Source: Marivita sp046591575 (GTDB lineage: Bacteria > Pseudomonadota > Alphaproteobacteria > Rhodobacterales > Rhodobacteraceae). From it: a stretch of 64,000 nucleotides of DNA. The notes under the pieces are model-generated. The model was not told the origin of the DNA, made no database searches, and was given only the letters and a program-made list of their open reading frames with translations. Where the stretch lies: the NCBI RefSeq assembly GCF_046591575.1, contig NZ_JBIQWA010000006.1:124001-188000 (forward strand), read 5' to 3'. Within the stretch, counting starts at the first letter, position 1, and each line of letters starts with the position of its first letter. The position numbers and the translations under genes were made by a program. Shown here one piece after another: positions 35,053-43,343 of the stretch.

Positions 35053-35417
35053 TCGCGGCAGGGTTCGGGTTTCGCAGCGGTGCGACGATCGAAAGTTTGC
35101 GCGCGGCGCTTATGCTGGCAGGCGCAAATATTGCGCCCGATCTTTTGGCCACCGCCGAAATCAAGGCACGTCATGCCGCGTTCATCGCTTTGGCCAGAAC
35201 GCTGGGGCTGGCCTTGCGTCCCGTGCCGCAAAAGCAGTTGATCGCGCAGGTCACTCTTACGCAGTCCTGCGCGTCGCAATCCGCCTATGGCACCGGCAGC
35301 GTTGCCGAGGCAGCAGCGCTGGCGGCGGCCGGTCCCGGCGCGCGGCTGATCGGGGTCCGGCACATTTCACCCGACCGAATGGCGAGCTGCGCCATCGCAG
35401 AAGGAGAGGGAACATGA
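35049..35417 (+). CDS. cobE: Cobalamin biosynthesis protein CobE (CbiG C-terminal-like)
   Basis: 122 residues resembling the CbiG C-terminal/CobE domain: IAAGFGFRSGATIESLRAAL at the N-terminus, the central HAAFIALARTLGLALRPVP, and the VTLTQSCASQSAYGTGSVAEAAAL block. CobE is required in some aerobic pathways, but its chemical role is not settled. ATGA overlaps couple it to cobL and cobM. M at 35049 is preferred over 35034 because of the overlap pattern used throughout this operon. Confidence 0.85.
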   Translation: MIAAGFGFRSGATIESLRAALMLAGANIAPDLLATAEIKARHAAFIALARTLGLALRPVPQKQLIAQVTLTQSCASQSAYGTGSVAEAAALAAAGPGARLIGVRHISPDRMASCAIAEGEGT

Positions 35418-36208
35418 CCATTCACTTTATCGGCGCAGGCCCCGGAGCGCCGGATTTGCTGACGCTCCGCGGACGGGATCTGATCGCGGCGTGTCCGGTT
35501 TGCCTCTATGCCGGATCGCTGGTGCCTGAAGAGATCCTGCGCCATTGCCCAAAAGGCGCGCGTGTCGTGAACACGGCTCCGATGGATCTGGATGCCATCA
35601 TCGCAGAGATGCAGCAGGCGCATGATGCGGGGCAGGATGTGGCGCGGCTTCATTCCGGTGATCTGTCTGTCTGGTCGGCCATGGGCGAACAGATGCGCCG
35701 TCTGCGCGACATTGGTATTCCGGTGTCGGTGACGCCGGGAGTGCCCTCCTTTGCCGCCGCTGCCGCCGCGTTGGGGGTTGAACTGACGCTGCCGGGCCTT
35801 GCGCAATCGGTGGTGCTCACGCGTACGCCCGGGCGGGCCTCTTCGATGCCGGATGGCGAAACGCTTGCCAATTTCGCCACCACCGGCGCGACGCTGGCCA
35901 TTCACCTGTCGATCCAGAATCTGGATCATGTGACAGCGGCCCTGACGCCCGCCTATGGTGCAGAATGCCCCGTTGCCATCGTGTTCCGCGCGTCCTGGCC
36001 GGACCAAAAGATCATACGCGGCACGCTGGCGGATATCGCCGGGCGGATGGATGCGGACATTACGCGCACTGCGCTGATCCTTGTCGGGCCTGCCCTGGGC
36101 GGCGAAGGTTTTGACGACAGCTGTCTGTATGCCAAGGATTACGACCGCCGCTACCGGCCGCAAAGCGCCCACAGCCCTTGGGCCGGTTGGAGCGACACCG
36201 ATGTTTGA
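35414..36208 (+). CDS. cobM: Precorrin-4 C11-methyltransferase
   Basis: 264 residues with the methylase loop FIGAGPGAPDLLTLRG, LYAGSLVPEEIL, the RLHSGDLSVWSAMGEQMRRL block and VTPGVPSFAAAAAALG, all characteristic of CobM/CbiF. It forms precorrin-5 from precorrin-4. The start overlaps cobE by four bases and the end overlaps cobB by eight. Confidence 0.94.
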   Translation: MTIHFIGAGPGAPDLLTLRGRDLIAACPVCLYAGSLVPEEILRHCPKGARVVNTAPMDLDAIIAEMQQAHDAGQDVARLHSGDLSVWSAMGEQMRRLRDIGIPVSVTPGVPSFAAAAAALGVELTLPGLAQSVVLTRTPGRASSMPDGETLANFATTGATLAIHLSIQNLDHVTAALTPAYGAECPVAIVFRASWPDQKIIRGTLADIAGRMDADITRTALILVGPALGGEGFDDSCLYAKDYDRRYRPQSAHSPWAGWSDTDV

Positions 36209-37514
36209 TGCACCGGGTATCATGATCTCGGCCCCATCTTCGGGGACGGGCAAGACGACCGTGATGCTGGGGCTTTTGCGGGCCTTGGCAGATCAGGGGA
36301 TCACCGTCCAACCGTTCAAATCCGGCCCGGATTATATTGATCCGGCGTTTCATCTCGCGGCCTCGGGGCGTGCGTCGTTCAACCTTGATTCATGGGCCAT
36401 GGATGATGCACTGCTGACCGCGATTGCAGGGCAGGCGGAAGGGGCCGATATCTGCGTCGCCGAAGGTTCCATGGGGCTTTATGACGGGGTGGCCACGCGC
36501 GGCCAGACCGGGTTTGGTACCAGTGCCGAGACAGCTTTGCGGATGGGGTGGCCGGTTGTGCTGGTGGTGGATGTCAGCGGGCAGGCGCAATCTGCTGCTG
36601 CGGCGGCGTTGGGCTTTCGCATGTATGCGCCCGATTTGCCTTTTGCCGGTGTGATCCTGAATCGCGTTGCATCGCCACGCCATGAACGGCTGACGCGGAT
36701 GGGGATGGAGCAAGCGGGGCTGACCGTGCTGGGCGCGTTGCCACGCCGCGGGGATCTGACTTTGCCGGAGCGGCATCTTGGCCTGATCCAGGCGGTCGAG
36801 CATCCGGACTTGGACGCCGCTATCGCGGGCTATGCGGCGTTTCTGCGCGAGCATGTTGATATCGCTGCACTCCGGGCTGCGGCATGTGGCAGGTCATTGC
36901 AGACAGGGGGCACCATGCCCCGCCCGCCGGCACAGCGGATCGCTTTGGCGCAGGATGCTGCGTTTTCGTTCACCTATCCACATCTCATCAAAGGCTGGCG
37001 CGCTGCCGGGGCCGAGGTTTTGCCGTTTTCGCCCCTTGCGAATGAAGCGCCGGATGCCCGTGCTGATCTGGTCTGGCTTCCCGGAGGCTATCCGGAATTG
37101 CACGCCGGTCGGCTGGCAGCGGCCGACATATTTCGCGCCGGACTGAAAGCCCATGCCGAAACCCGACCGGTGCATGGTGAATGCGGCGGCTATATGGCCC
37201 TGGGCGCTGCCTTGGTCGACAAGGAGGGCCGCTGTCACAAGATGGCCGGACTTCTTGGTCTGGTCACCAGCTATGAAAAACGGAAATTCCATCTGGGCTA
37301 TCGGCAGGCCCGGTTGCTGGCCCGCTTGCCGGGCTTCGATCCGGGTGTGCTGCTGCGCGGCCATGAATACCACTATTCCACAATCCTTGATCAGCCAGAC
37401 GCCCCATTGGCGCAGGTGGCCGATGCCGATGGCAATCCGGTGGCGGAAACCGGGTCGCATCGCGGGCGTGTGTCGGGCACTTTCTTTCATCTGATCACGC
37501 AAGAAAAACCATGA
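36201..37514 (+). CDS. cobB: Hydrogenobyrinate a,c-diamide synthase
   Basis: 437 residues. An N-terminal P-loop of the dethiobiotin-synthetase type (SAPSSGTGKTT, residues 10-20) is followed by FKSGPDYIDPAFH and a C-terminal glutamine amidotransferase domain with nucleophile C328 in HGECGGYMALG and a later HEYHYS. It amidates the a and c side chains using glutamine and ATP. ATG 36201 lies inside the last codons of cobM (8-base overlap). It is the last gene of the first cob transcript; no U-rich terminator follows. Confidence 0.93.
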   Translation: MFDAPGIMISAPSSGTGKTTVMLGLLRALADQGITVQPFKSGPDYIDPAFHLAASGRASFNLDSWAMDDALLTAIAGQAEGADICVAEGSMGLYDGVATRGQTGFGTSAETALRMGWPVVLVVDVSGQAQSAAAAALGFRMYAPDLPFAGVILNRVASPRHERLTRMGMEQAGLTVLGALPRRGDLTLPERHLGLIQAVEHPDLDAAIAGYAAFLREHVDIAALRAAACGRSLQTGGTMPRPPAQRIALAQDAAFSFTYPHLIKGWRAAGAEVLPFSPLANEAPDARADLVWLPGGYPELHAGRLAAADIFRAGLKAHAETRPVHGECGGYMALGAALVDKEGRCHKMAGLLGLVTSYEKRKFHLGYRQARLLARLPGFDPGVLLRGHEYHYSTILDQPDAPLAQVADADGNPVAETGSHRGRVSGTFFHLITQEKP

Positions 37515-37609
37515 CCAATTTTGATCGAGCCTCAGATCGCGCCCTGCGCTGTCACAGCTTTGATACGGGAAATATCCTTTGCGAGACAGAGCGGTTTGAC
37601 GTAACGTGA

Positions 37610-37772
37610 AAACACGGTGCCACGCATGTGGCTAAAAGGGAATCGGGTGAAAGACCCGGACTGCCCCCGCAACTGTAAGCGGTGAGCGCAATGGCAAAAC
37701 CACTGGCCGAATGGCTGGGAAGGGCCCGCGCGCATTGACCCGCAAGTCAGGAGACCTGCCGTGAAACCGAAG
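37610..37772 (+). promoter_or_regulatory. Cobalamin (B12) riboswitch 2
   Basis: It has a full set of aptamer elements in order: CACGGTGCC at 37613, GGCTAAAAGGGAATC, the paired GGGTGAAAGACCC, GACTGCCCCCGCAACTGTAAGCGG (written here across 37660-37682), CCACTGGCC, and finally CGCAAGTCAGGAGACCTGCC ending near 37760. It begins about 95 bases after cobB and controls the CbiM-like permease and probably cobF. Confidence 0.93.
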
Positions 37773-37796
37773 GCGTTTGCCTTCATCAAATCACCC

Positions 37797-37813
37797 GTCG
37801 CCGGAGGGGCGAC
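37797..37813 (+). promoter_or_regulatory. Hairpin after riboswitch 2 (possible expression platform)
   Basis: GTCGCC (37797-37802), loop GGAGG, GGCGAC (37808-37813) is a perfect stem 19 bases before the CbiM-like ATG. The loop is a Shine-Dalgarno-like GGAGG, while the probable true RBS is AAGGGA at 37819-37824. There is no T-run, so translational rather than transcriptional control is the better guess. Confidence 0.4.
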
Positions 37814-37832
37814 TTAACAAGGGACGTGTCTC

Positions 37833-38513
37833 ATGCATATTGAACCCGGCGTCGTTGACGGCGCCAAAATGGTATTTGCCTATGGCACTGCGGCTGCAGC
37901 TGCAGGGTATTCTTTCAAACTGATCGCCAACGATCTATCCAGCCATACTATCGCATCTTTCGCCACGCGGACAGTATTGGCCACAATCGGCGTTTTCGTG
38001 TTTTTCGAACTGTTGCCCCATTTCGCGGTTGGTGTGTCCGAGGTGCATTTCATTCTTGGCACAACGCTGTTCCTGCTGCTGGGGGCGGCACCTTCGGCTG
38101 TGGGTCTGGCATTGGGGCTTTTGGTGCAGGGCATGTTCTTTGCTCCGACAGACCTGCCGATGTATTTCGTCAACGTCACCACGTTATTGGTGCCGCTTTT
38201 CGCCATTGATGCGCTGGCTCACAGGATCATCCCGCGGGATCGCGCCTATGTCGATCTGGCTTATGCAGATGTGTTCAAAATGTCAGTCGCCTATCAGGGC
38301 GGTGTCGTCGCCTGGGTGGCGTTCTGGGCGTTTTACGGTCAGGGGTTCGGGGCGGACAACCTTAACGCCGTCTGGACCTTTGGATTGGCCTATATGCTGG
38401 TCGTGGTGATCGAACCGATCGCCGATCTTGCGGTTCTGGCCGGGGCCAAGGCGCTGCGGGGCGGTGGTGTTCGCGGCCTGTTCACGCACCGCTTATACAA
38501 CAACGCTGCCTAA
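37833..38513 (+). CDS. CbiM-like cobalt permease (ECF-type S/core component, stand-alone)
   Basis: A 226-residue membrane protein with about six helices and the N-terminus MHIEPGVVDGAKM. In CbiM proteins the exposed N-terminal Met-His pair enters the membrane and binds Co(II) or Ni(II), and that His2 is present here. No CbiN, CbiQ or CbiO partner is in the window, so it may act with proteins encoded elsewhere or alone. Its place directly behind a B12 riboswitch makes cobalt the likely ion. AAGGGA lies eight bases before the ATG. Confidence 0.8.
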   Translation: MHIEPGVVDGAKMVFAYGTAAAAAGYSFKLIANDLSSHTIASFATRTVLATIGVFVFFELLPHFAVGVSEVHFILGTTLFLLLGAAPSAVGLALGLLVQGMFFAPTDLPMYFVNVTTLLVPLFAIDALAHRIIPRDRAYVDLAYADVFKMSVAYQGGVVAWVAFWAFYGQGFGADNLNAVWTFGLAYMLVVVIEPIADLAVLAGAKALRGGGVRGLFTHRLYNNAA

Positions 38514-38559
38514 GCGATGGGATCTGGGCCGCCTGTCGGCCCGGATCCGTCCGCTTGTA

Positions 38560-39300
38560 ATGACCATCGAACATCTCTGGCTGATCGGGATCGGCACTGG
38601 CAACCCTGACCATGTGACAGGCGCGGGCATGCAGGCGCTTCGTGATGCCGCAATCGTCCTTGTGCCGCACAAAGGCACGGATAAAGATGATTTGGCACAG
38701 CTGCGGCTTGGCATTATCGCAGCCAGCGGCACAAAAGCGCGGATCATTCCCTTTCAATATCCGGTCCGCGATCCGAATTTGCCCTATCAAGACCGGGTTG
38801 CCGCATGGCATGACCGTATTGCCGAACGCTGGCAGGCGGCCCTGGGAGCGGCTGGTGTCACGGGGCCAGTTGCGCTTTTGGTATGGGGAGATCCGGCGCT
38901 TTACGACAGCACCCTGCGCATCGCCGCGCGCCTGTCGCCGCCGCCACAGATGCGGGTTGTGCCGGGAATAACGGCGATTCAGGCGTTGACGGCGGCCCAT
39001 GCGATCCCGCTGAACACGGTGAATGGACCTGTTCATGTGACCACGGGTCGACGCCTGCGCGATCACGGTTGGCCCGCCGAGGCGGAGACGGTGGTTGTCC
39101 TGCTCGATGCGGATTGCAGCTTTCGTCAACTGGACCCGACGTATATCACCATCTGGTGGGGAGCCTTTCTGGGCATGCCGCAACAGGTGTTGTGGCACGG
39201 TGCCTTGACAGACGCCGCCGAGCAGATTCCAGCACTCCGTTCTGCTGCGCGTGCCGAACATGGTTGGATCATGGACACATATCTGATGCGCAGATCGTGA
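38560..39300 (+). CDS. cobF: Precorrin-6A synthase (deacetylating)
   Basis: 246 residues of the tetrapyrrole methylase fold: LWLIGIGTGNPDHVTGAGMQAL, VLVPHKGTDKDDLAQLR, LLVWGDPALYDSTLRIA and VVPGITAIQALTAAH. It methylates C1 and removes the C2 acetyl group of precorrin-5, a step specific to the aerobic route. ATG 38560 lies 46 bases after the CbiM-like gene, so both probably share riboswitch 2. It is the last cob gene before the transposon. Confidence 0.92.
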   Translation: MTIEHLWLIGIGTGNPDHVTGAGMQALRDAAIVLVPHKGTDKDDLAQLRLGIIAASGTKARIIPFQYPVRDPNLPYQDRVAAWHDRIAERWQAALGAAGVTGPVALLVWGDPALYDSTLRIAARLSPPPQMRVVPGITAIQALTAAHAIPLNTVNGPVHVTTGRRLRDHGWPAEAETVVVLLDADCSFRQLDPTYITIWWGAFLGMPQQVLWHGALTDAAEQIPALRSAARAEHGWIMDTYLMRRS

Positions 39301-39390
39301 CAGGCTGCGGAGGATGATCCCTCTGTCAGTCATCTGCTGTGCATCCATATTACATAACCCTGATTACGCGAAAATAATGCCGTACCCACG

Positions 39391-39395
39391 CAGCG
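39391..39395. repeat. Target-site duplication CAGCG, left copy
   Basis: The five bases before the left transposon end are CAGCG, identical to the five directly after the right end (43580-43584). A 5-bp duplication is typical of Tn7, Tn5053/Tn402 and related DDE transposons. Confidence 0.85.
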
Positions 39396-39434
39396 TGTCG
39401 GAACTCGCCAATAATGAGACCAAATTAATGAGAC
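39396..39434 (+). repeat. Transposon left end: terminal inverted repeat plus subterminal repeat
   Basis: TGTCGGAACT, nine bases, TGAGAC occupies 39396-39420. Its inner half CCAATAATGAGAC (39408-39420) is followed at once by a second unit AAATTAATGAGAC (39422-39434). Confidence 0.85.
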
Positions 39435-40246
39435 TCGGGCAAGCGCCCTGCACAAGTAGCAGTGCCCTTCGGCAGATCGCTGATCTCGTTCCAGCTGTCG
39501 AAGTCCTTCAACATTTCGGTGAGGACATCCTTCTTCTTGAGGTCGCGCCCTTGGCGCTGCTTCATGGCCATCTCGACGCGCTTGGCAATCAAAGTTGAAC
39601 CATCTTCGGGAAGGTCTTCCAGCCTGAGCGCCAGTCCGTAGGCACGATTGATGCAATCTAGATACCACTCATCTGGAAACAGATCTTCGATCGCAACATC
39701 GGTTTTCTTCACACCGGCTGCGTCCCCAAGCATGAACACCCGAAACTCATGGCCAGTATCGTCGGAATATGCTTTCAGGTTCATAGCTTTGATTTTCTCG
39801 TGTGCTTGGTGGCCTGCTTCATCGGTGTCGAGTAGCACGCCGGCATTCCATCTCTGGCCGATGGCGAACGCCGCATAGATCGGTGCCTTGGTGGACGTCT
39901 GCGCAGGCCACATATAAATGTGATCTGATAGCCCCACCTTGTCGCCTCTGGTCAATAGGCCGGATAGCTTGCTCAAGATCAGCGCATCGGTGCCGCGTTC
40001 CACAATCAAAACCTTGCGATTGCCGAGCATCCCGGAAAGGTCAGGTGTGAGACCAAGGGCGCTTTCAATGACTGCCATCGGGGCCGATTGGCTGGTGACT
40101 ACACCGTGTGTAACCCGCAGATGGTGGTCACTGTCAGTTTCGATGATGCGCACCCGTTCCGGGTTTGCTTGATCGACCATCGAAGACAAGCGCGATACTG
40201 CAAATGATCCGGCTGACCGAGAGTCTGTTCGTCTTCCATAGCCCAA
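39425..40246 (-). pseudogene. Remnant of an OLD-family nuclease (TOPRIM domain only)
   Basis: A 273-codon open frame without a credible start or RBS. The readable part has TOPRIM features: VLIVERGTDALILSKLSGLL (the VEG-x-x-D-type glutamate motif) and LLDTDEAGHQAHEKI (the DxD motif), preceded by MAVIESALGLTPDLSGML, as in OLD/GajA-type endonucleases just before their TOPRIM domain. The N-terminal ABC-type ATPase domain, several hundred residues, is missing, and the first 25 or so residues look like out-of-place sequence at a deletion join with the TniB-like fragment. It stops inside the subterminal repeat of the transposon. Confidence 0.6.
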
Positions 40247-40248
40247 CG

Positions 40249-40470
40249 TCAGATACGGGGTGCGCCAGCGAGCACGACCCGAATGTCGTACTTGGAGATC
40301 AGGTGATGGACGAAGTTCTGGAAGTCGACCATCTGATGCTTCCTGAAGCTGTATGTGCGGTGGAAATCATCCAAGATCACGAGCCGGGTTTTGATCTGCC
40401 CAAGAAGCGACAGGGTTCGACGCTGCGAAGCCAAACGGATCCTCGGGCCGTATACCGATTTGGCGCGAAT
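40249..40470 (-). pseudogene. TniB/TnsC-like transposition ATPase fragment
   Basis: About 60-70 codons with the Walker B-like strand RLVILDDFH followed by the helix DFQNFVHHLISKYDIR and the sensor strand VVLAGAPRI, the pattern of AAA+ transposition proteins of the TniB/TnsC type. No start, no Walker A and no C-terminal lid are present. The left edge joins the nuclease remnant, and the right edge joins the truncated PepSY gene in another frame. The transposon ends and the 5-bp duplication around it support the assignment, but the fragment alone is weak evidence. Confidence 0.5.
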
Positions 40471-41576
40471 TGCGACATTGGTGCCGCATGGACCTTGTGT
40501 CCCGCCAGCGTCAACGCCTCATGCAGGGTCGCGGCAAAGCCCCATGTGCTCCTCCCTTCGCTGCCGACCAGTAGGACCGTGTCGGCCTGCCCTGCAGCAA
40601 CATTTCCCGAAATCCGGGGGCGCGCACGGCGCGCTTGCACCCAGAGTATCACGCCGGTAGCGGCCATGAACGGCGCGCCGAGCGCCATCACCCCGAGGAT
40701 CATTCCAAGCCATGCCAGACCTTGTCCCGTGTGCAGCATGTAGATCGTTTCATTGAAGCGTTGCCATGTGCCTGCATCGGCCCAGACCAGAACTTCGCCG
40801 GTTCCCTGATCCAGATATCCCTCGCCCAGATTGGTTTTAAGCTTGAAGGTGTCGGTGAGATCGTTCGGATAGGGAAAGGTCAGTTCGCGCAAGGCGTTCA
40901 CAGGCGTGTCACGCAGCAATCCGATGGTGCCGGGGACCGCGCCGGTCTGGCCGCTGATATCGGTCGGGAACGCGGGAGCGCTACTGTGTGGGAGCAAATC
41001 AAAGGTGCTCGCGGTCATGAACAGTGCGGTGGCTGAGGAGAGCAATAGTCCGACGACAGTCAGCCGTGCCACCTCGACATGCAGCCGCCCTGTCAAGGGG
41101 CCGCGCAGGCGTGAGAAGAAACGCCGTCAGCCCCCTGCCCGCCTTGCTGTCAGCATGAGACCCGTGATTGATAACACCAGAAGCGACACTGCCCCTGCCG
41201 CTGCCGTAAGCCGCCCCGCGTCATCCAGAAACAGCGAACGATGCAGGTTGGTCATCCAGCGTTGAAAGGCGGAAGGCTCGTAATCCGCAACACCGACGCC
41301 AGTGGCCGGGTCGATGACCACTGCACCGGGCTGTCCGGCTTCAAAATAAAACGCCGTGATCTGACCTGACGGAGCGCGGCGGATTTGCTCGACACCAGGG
41401 TATGCGATGGCGATGCGATCCGCCAGAGTGGCAACCGTGAGCGTTGGGTCGGTCTGCGCGGGGGACTGCACCGTCTCCAGTGCGGGAAGAACGCTTAACA
41501 CTGCCCCGCTGAGCGTCATTATTACGATCAGCAAGGCCGCGATCCGGACAGGAAATTTGTGCAGAGCACGCAGCAT
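40377..41576 (-). pseudogene. PepSY-associated membrane reductase, split by TGA and 3'-truncated
   Basis: Begins at M (MLRALHKFPVRIAALL) with AAAGGAG seven bases upstream. The first part has a signal/TM helix, a PepSY repeat (TVATLADRIAIAYPGVEQIRR), and TM helix 2 ending LMLTARRAGG, then TGA at 41127-41129. Reading continues in the same frame (RRFFSRLRGPLTGRLHVEVARL) through two more helices into a flavodoxin-like start (ADTVLLVGSEGRSTWGFAATL), then loses homology near 40450. One TGG-to-TGA change therefore splits the gene, and its flavodoxin/reductase end was lost at the join with the TniB-like fragment. Intact relatives are PepSY_TM proteins that pass electrons across the inner membrane. 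Confidence 0.75.
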
Positions 41577-41598
41577 TGCGAGGCTCCTTTCGGAAAAA

Positions 41599-42069
41599 TT
41601 ACATGTCGTAGGTGAAATCACGGATGTAGCGGCGGCCCGCTGTCGACTGACCCGCGCCAGTCGTGGTCAGTGGAACGACCACTTCGGACGGGCTGTCGCG
41701 CATCTCTTCAACAGACGCGTCGATGTGCAATTCATAGCCTGCGTCAAACAGTGCATCCGCGAGGTCGAGCGTGATTTTCAACTGCCGCCCCGCGCCAACG
41801 CTGGCCCCGGTGATGCCGTTGATCTCGGCGGTATTTCCGCCCGTCGCACGATACCAGTCGCTCAGGTGTTCGTAGTATTTGGACTTGCCACCCGCCATCC
41901 AAAGGCTGCCCATATAAGTGCCGTTTGCATCAGTGACATAAAGCGCGAGATAGGCTCCGTCGCCGCCATACTGGTTCATGTTTGCGGTCAGGGTAACCGG
42001 TTTGGCAATTGCCAGATCGGGAACAGCCAGGGCGGCGGTCAGCGCGAGGGCGGATAGCAGCGTTTTCAT
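41599..42069 (-). CDS. DUF2271 periplasmic protein
   Basis: 156 residues with a clear signal peptide (LLSALALTAALAVPDLAIAK). The body matches DUF2271: LTANMNQYGGDGAYLALYVTD, GSLWMAGGKSKYYEHLSDWYR, and a GAGRQLKITLDLADAL strand. No enzymatic motif is evident. These proteins are commonly found next to PepSY membrane proteins, as here (the PepSY gene starts 22 bases after its stop). The frame is intact, although its partner is broken, so it may survive without function. Confidence 0.78.
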   Translation of the reverse strand: MKTLLSALALTAALAVPDLAIAKPVTLTANMNQYGGDGAYLALYVTDANGTYMGSLWMAGGKSKYYEHLSDWYRATGGNTAEINGITGASVGAGRQLKITLDLADALFDAGYELHIDASVEEMRDSPSEVVVPLTTTGAGQSTAGRRYIRDFTYDM

Positions 42070-42334
42070 CAGTAATCTCCATTTTCTAACTTCTTGTCCT
42101 GTCTGTGGGATTGGGCTGATGTGTTCCTGACAGGAAACAGAAAACTGCTTCAGCCAGGCGTCAGGTTTGGCCAGAAAAAGACCCCGCCGTGCTTGGGATG
42201 ACGACGCGGTCGATCAGCAAACCATCAAATCGAGAGGTTTGCGGATGAAAGTGCTGATGCGCCAATTTCAAATGCAGCCAGGGTCACCAGGACAGGTTGC
42301 GCTAAGGCCAAGCCTCATGTGATCCGAGTTCGGA

Positions 42335-42724
42335 TCACTGCTGAACGACAGGCGCTGCGTCCGGCGCAAACAGCCCATTCGAAGGCGGCTCAGCTGAACC
42401 GGCTGGCGCAGCATTGTTGCGACCACGGTAATCGTCATCGTCATCGTCATCATCCTCGTACTCAAACTCGACTACGGCGAGCGTGGCAGGATCAACCTCG
42501 ACCTCGATCTCACGGCCATTGGCATCTCGGCCCTTGATTTCATAACAACCATCATCAGTCTCGATCCGGCGCACGGTCCAGCCCTGCGCCTCGGCCATTT
42601 GCTGCACGGCTTCGCGCGGTTGCCAGTCAGCCATCGGCACCCGACAATCGTCGTCATCGGCAAGAGCGACACCTGCCGCACCAACACCAATCAAAAGCGT
42701 TGTAGCCATCAGGTATTTCTTCAT
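42335..42724 (-). CDS. Small secreted PepSY-domain protein with poly-Asp run
   Basis: 129 residues: signal peptide (MATTLLIGVGAAGVALA), then one PepSY-like domain (REAVQQMAEAQGWTVRRIETDDGCYEIKG, AN-GREIEVEVDPATLAVV). This is followed by an acidic run of eight aspartates encoded by a TCG/TCA-type triplet repeat (42431-42456 on the plus strand) and a Pro/Ala-rich tail. The acidic run could bind cations. A perfect hairpin, GTGATCCG/CGGATCAC at 42319-42338, covers the stop codon but has no T-run. It is divergent from the response-regulator pseudogene, as in many PepSY/two-component loci. Confidence 0.75.
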   Translation of the reverse strand: MKKYLMATTLLIGVGAAGVALADDDDCRVPMADWQPREAVQQMAEAQGWTVRRIETDDGCYEIKGRDANGREIEVEVDPATLAVVEFEYEDDDDDDDDYRGRNNAAPAGSAEPPSNGLFAPDAAPVVQQ

Positions 42725-42868
42725 TGTTCCATCTCCGAAAGTTTGCGTTGATGTGGCGTTATCCCTAGTCGACCTGACACCTACCTGAAGTACGCATTAT
42801 TTCTGCTTCAGGAGTCCTTCAGCTTGAGAGGTGATAGAAGGACGACAAACGGAGCAGGAAAAACAGAT

Positions 42869-43343
42869 ATGCGTGTGCTGCTAATTTAGGACGATACGGT
42901 GCTGGGGGCGGCGGTGCGCGATCAGATCATCGCGGATGGGCATTCCATCGACTGGGCCACGCGACTGGATGGCGCACAGGGATATCTGGATGTAGCGACC
43001 TATGACTTGATCCTTCTTGACCTGATGTTGCCCGACGGTCGCGGACAGCCTTTCCTGCGCACGCTCAGAAAGCGGGGCGATGTAACACCAGTGATCATCC
43101 TTACGGCGATGGACCAGATCAGCGATCGTATTGACGGACTGAACGCCGGTGCCGACGACTACATGCTCAAGCCTTTCGATCTGTCGGAACTGTCGGCACG
43201 GGTCGGTGCCGTTGCGCGACGTTATGCGGGCAATTGCCGATGGGGCGCAAGCAACGCTCGCGTTGCACTCCCCGCCACATGGCAGCACGGACGGGTTCGA
43301 GGCTGTGTTTCAACTGCCAAGCTATGCGCAGGTGGTTTAATCA
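42869..43343 (+). pseudogene. OmpR-type response regulator with early TAG, fused to histidine-kinase tail
   Basis: ATG 42869 reads MRVLLI then TAG (42887-42889), where the conserved acidic pocket of a receiver (IEDD) is expected, so GAG to TAG killed it. The receiver continues in frame: DLILLDLMLPDGRG with the phospho-acceptor aspartate, PVIILTAMDQISDRI, GLNAGADDYMLKPFDLSEL with the conserved lysine. After SARVGAVARRYAGN the DNA-binding domain is absent. In another frame the sequence becomes the end of a sensor kinase ATPase domain (GFEAVFQLP, stop 43338-43340). The deletion thus removed the DNA-binding domain and nearly all of the kinase gene. Confidence 0.8.

Noticed and set aside
37511..37609. 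32-codon ORF starting in an ATGA overlap at the cobB stop
   Set aside because: No clear RBS and no recognisable sequence; it ends just before riboswitch 2 and may be chance or the relic of a lost gene.
42319..42338. Perfect 8-bp hairpin GTGATCCG/CGGATCAC as a terminator of the small PepSY gene
   Set aside because: It overlaps the stop codon and has no T-run in the direction of transcription; a stability element is possible, but a terminator is not supported.
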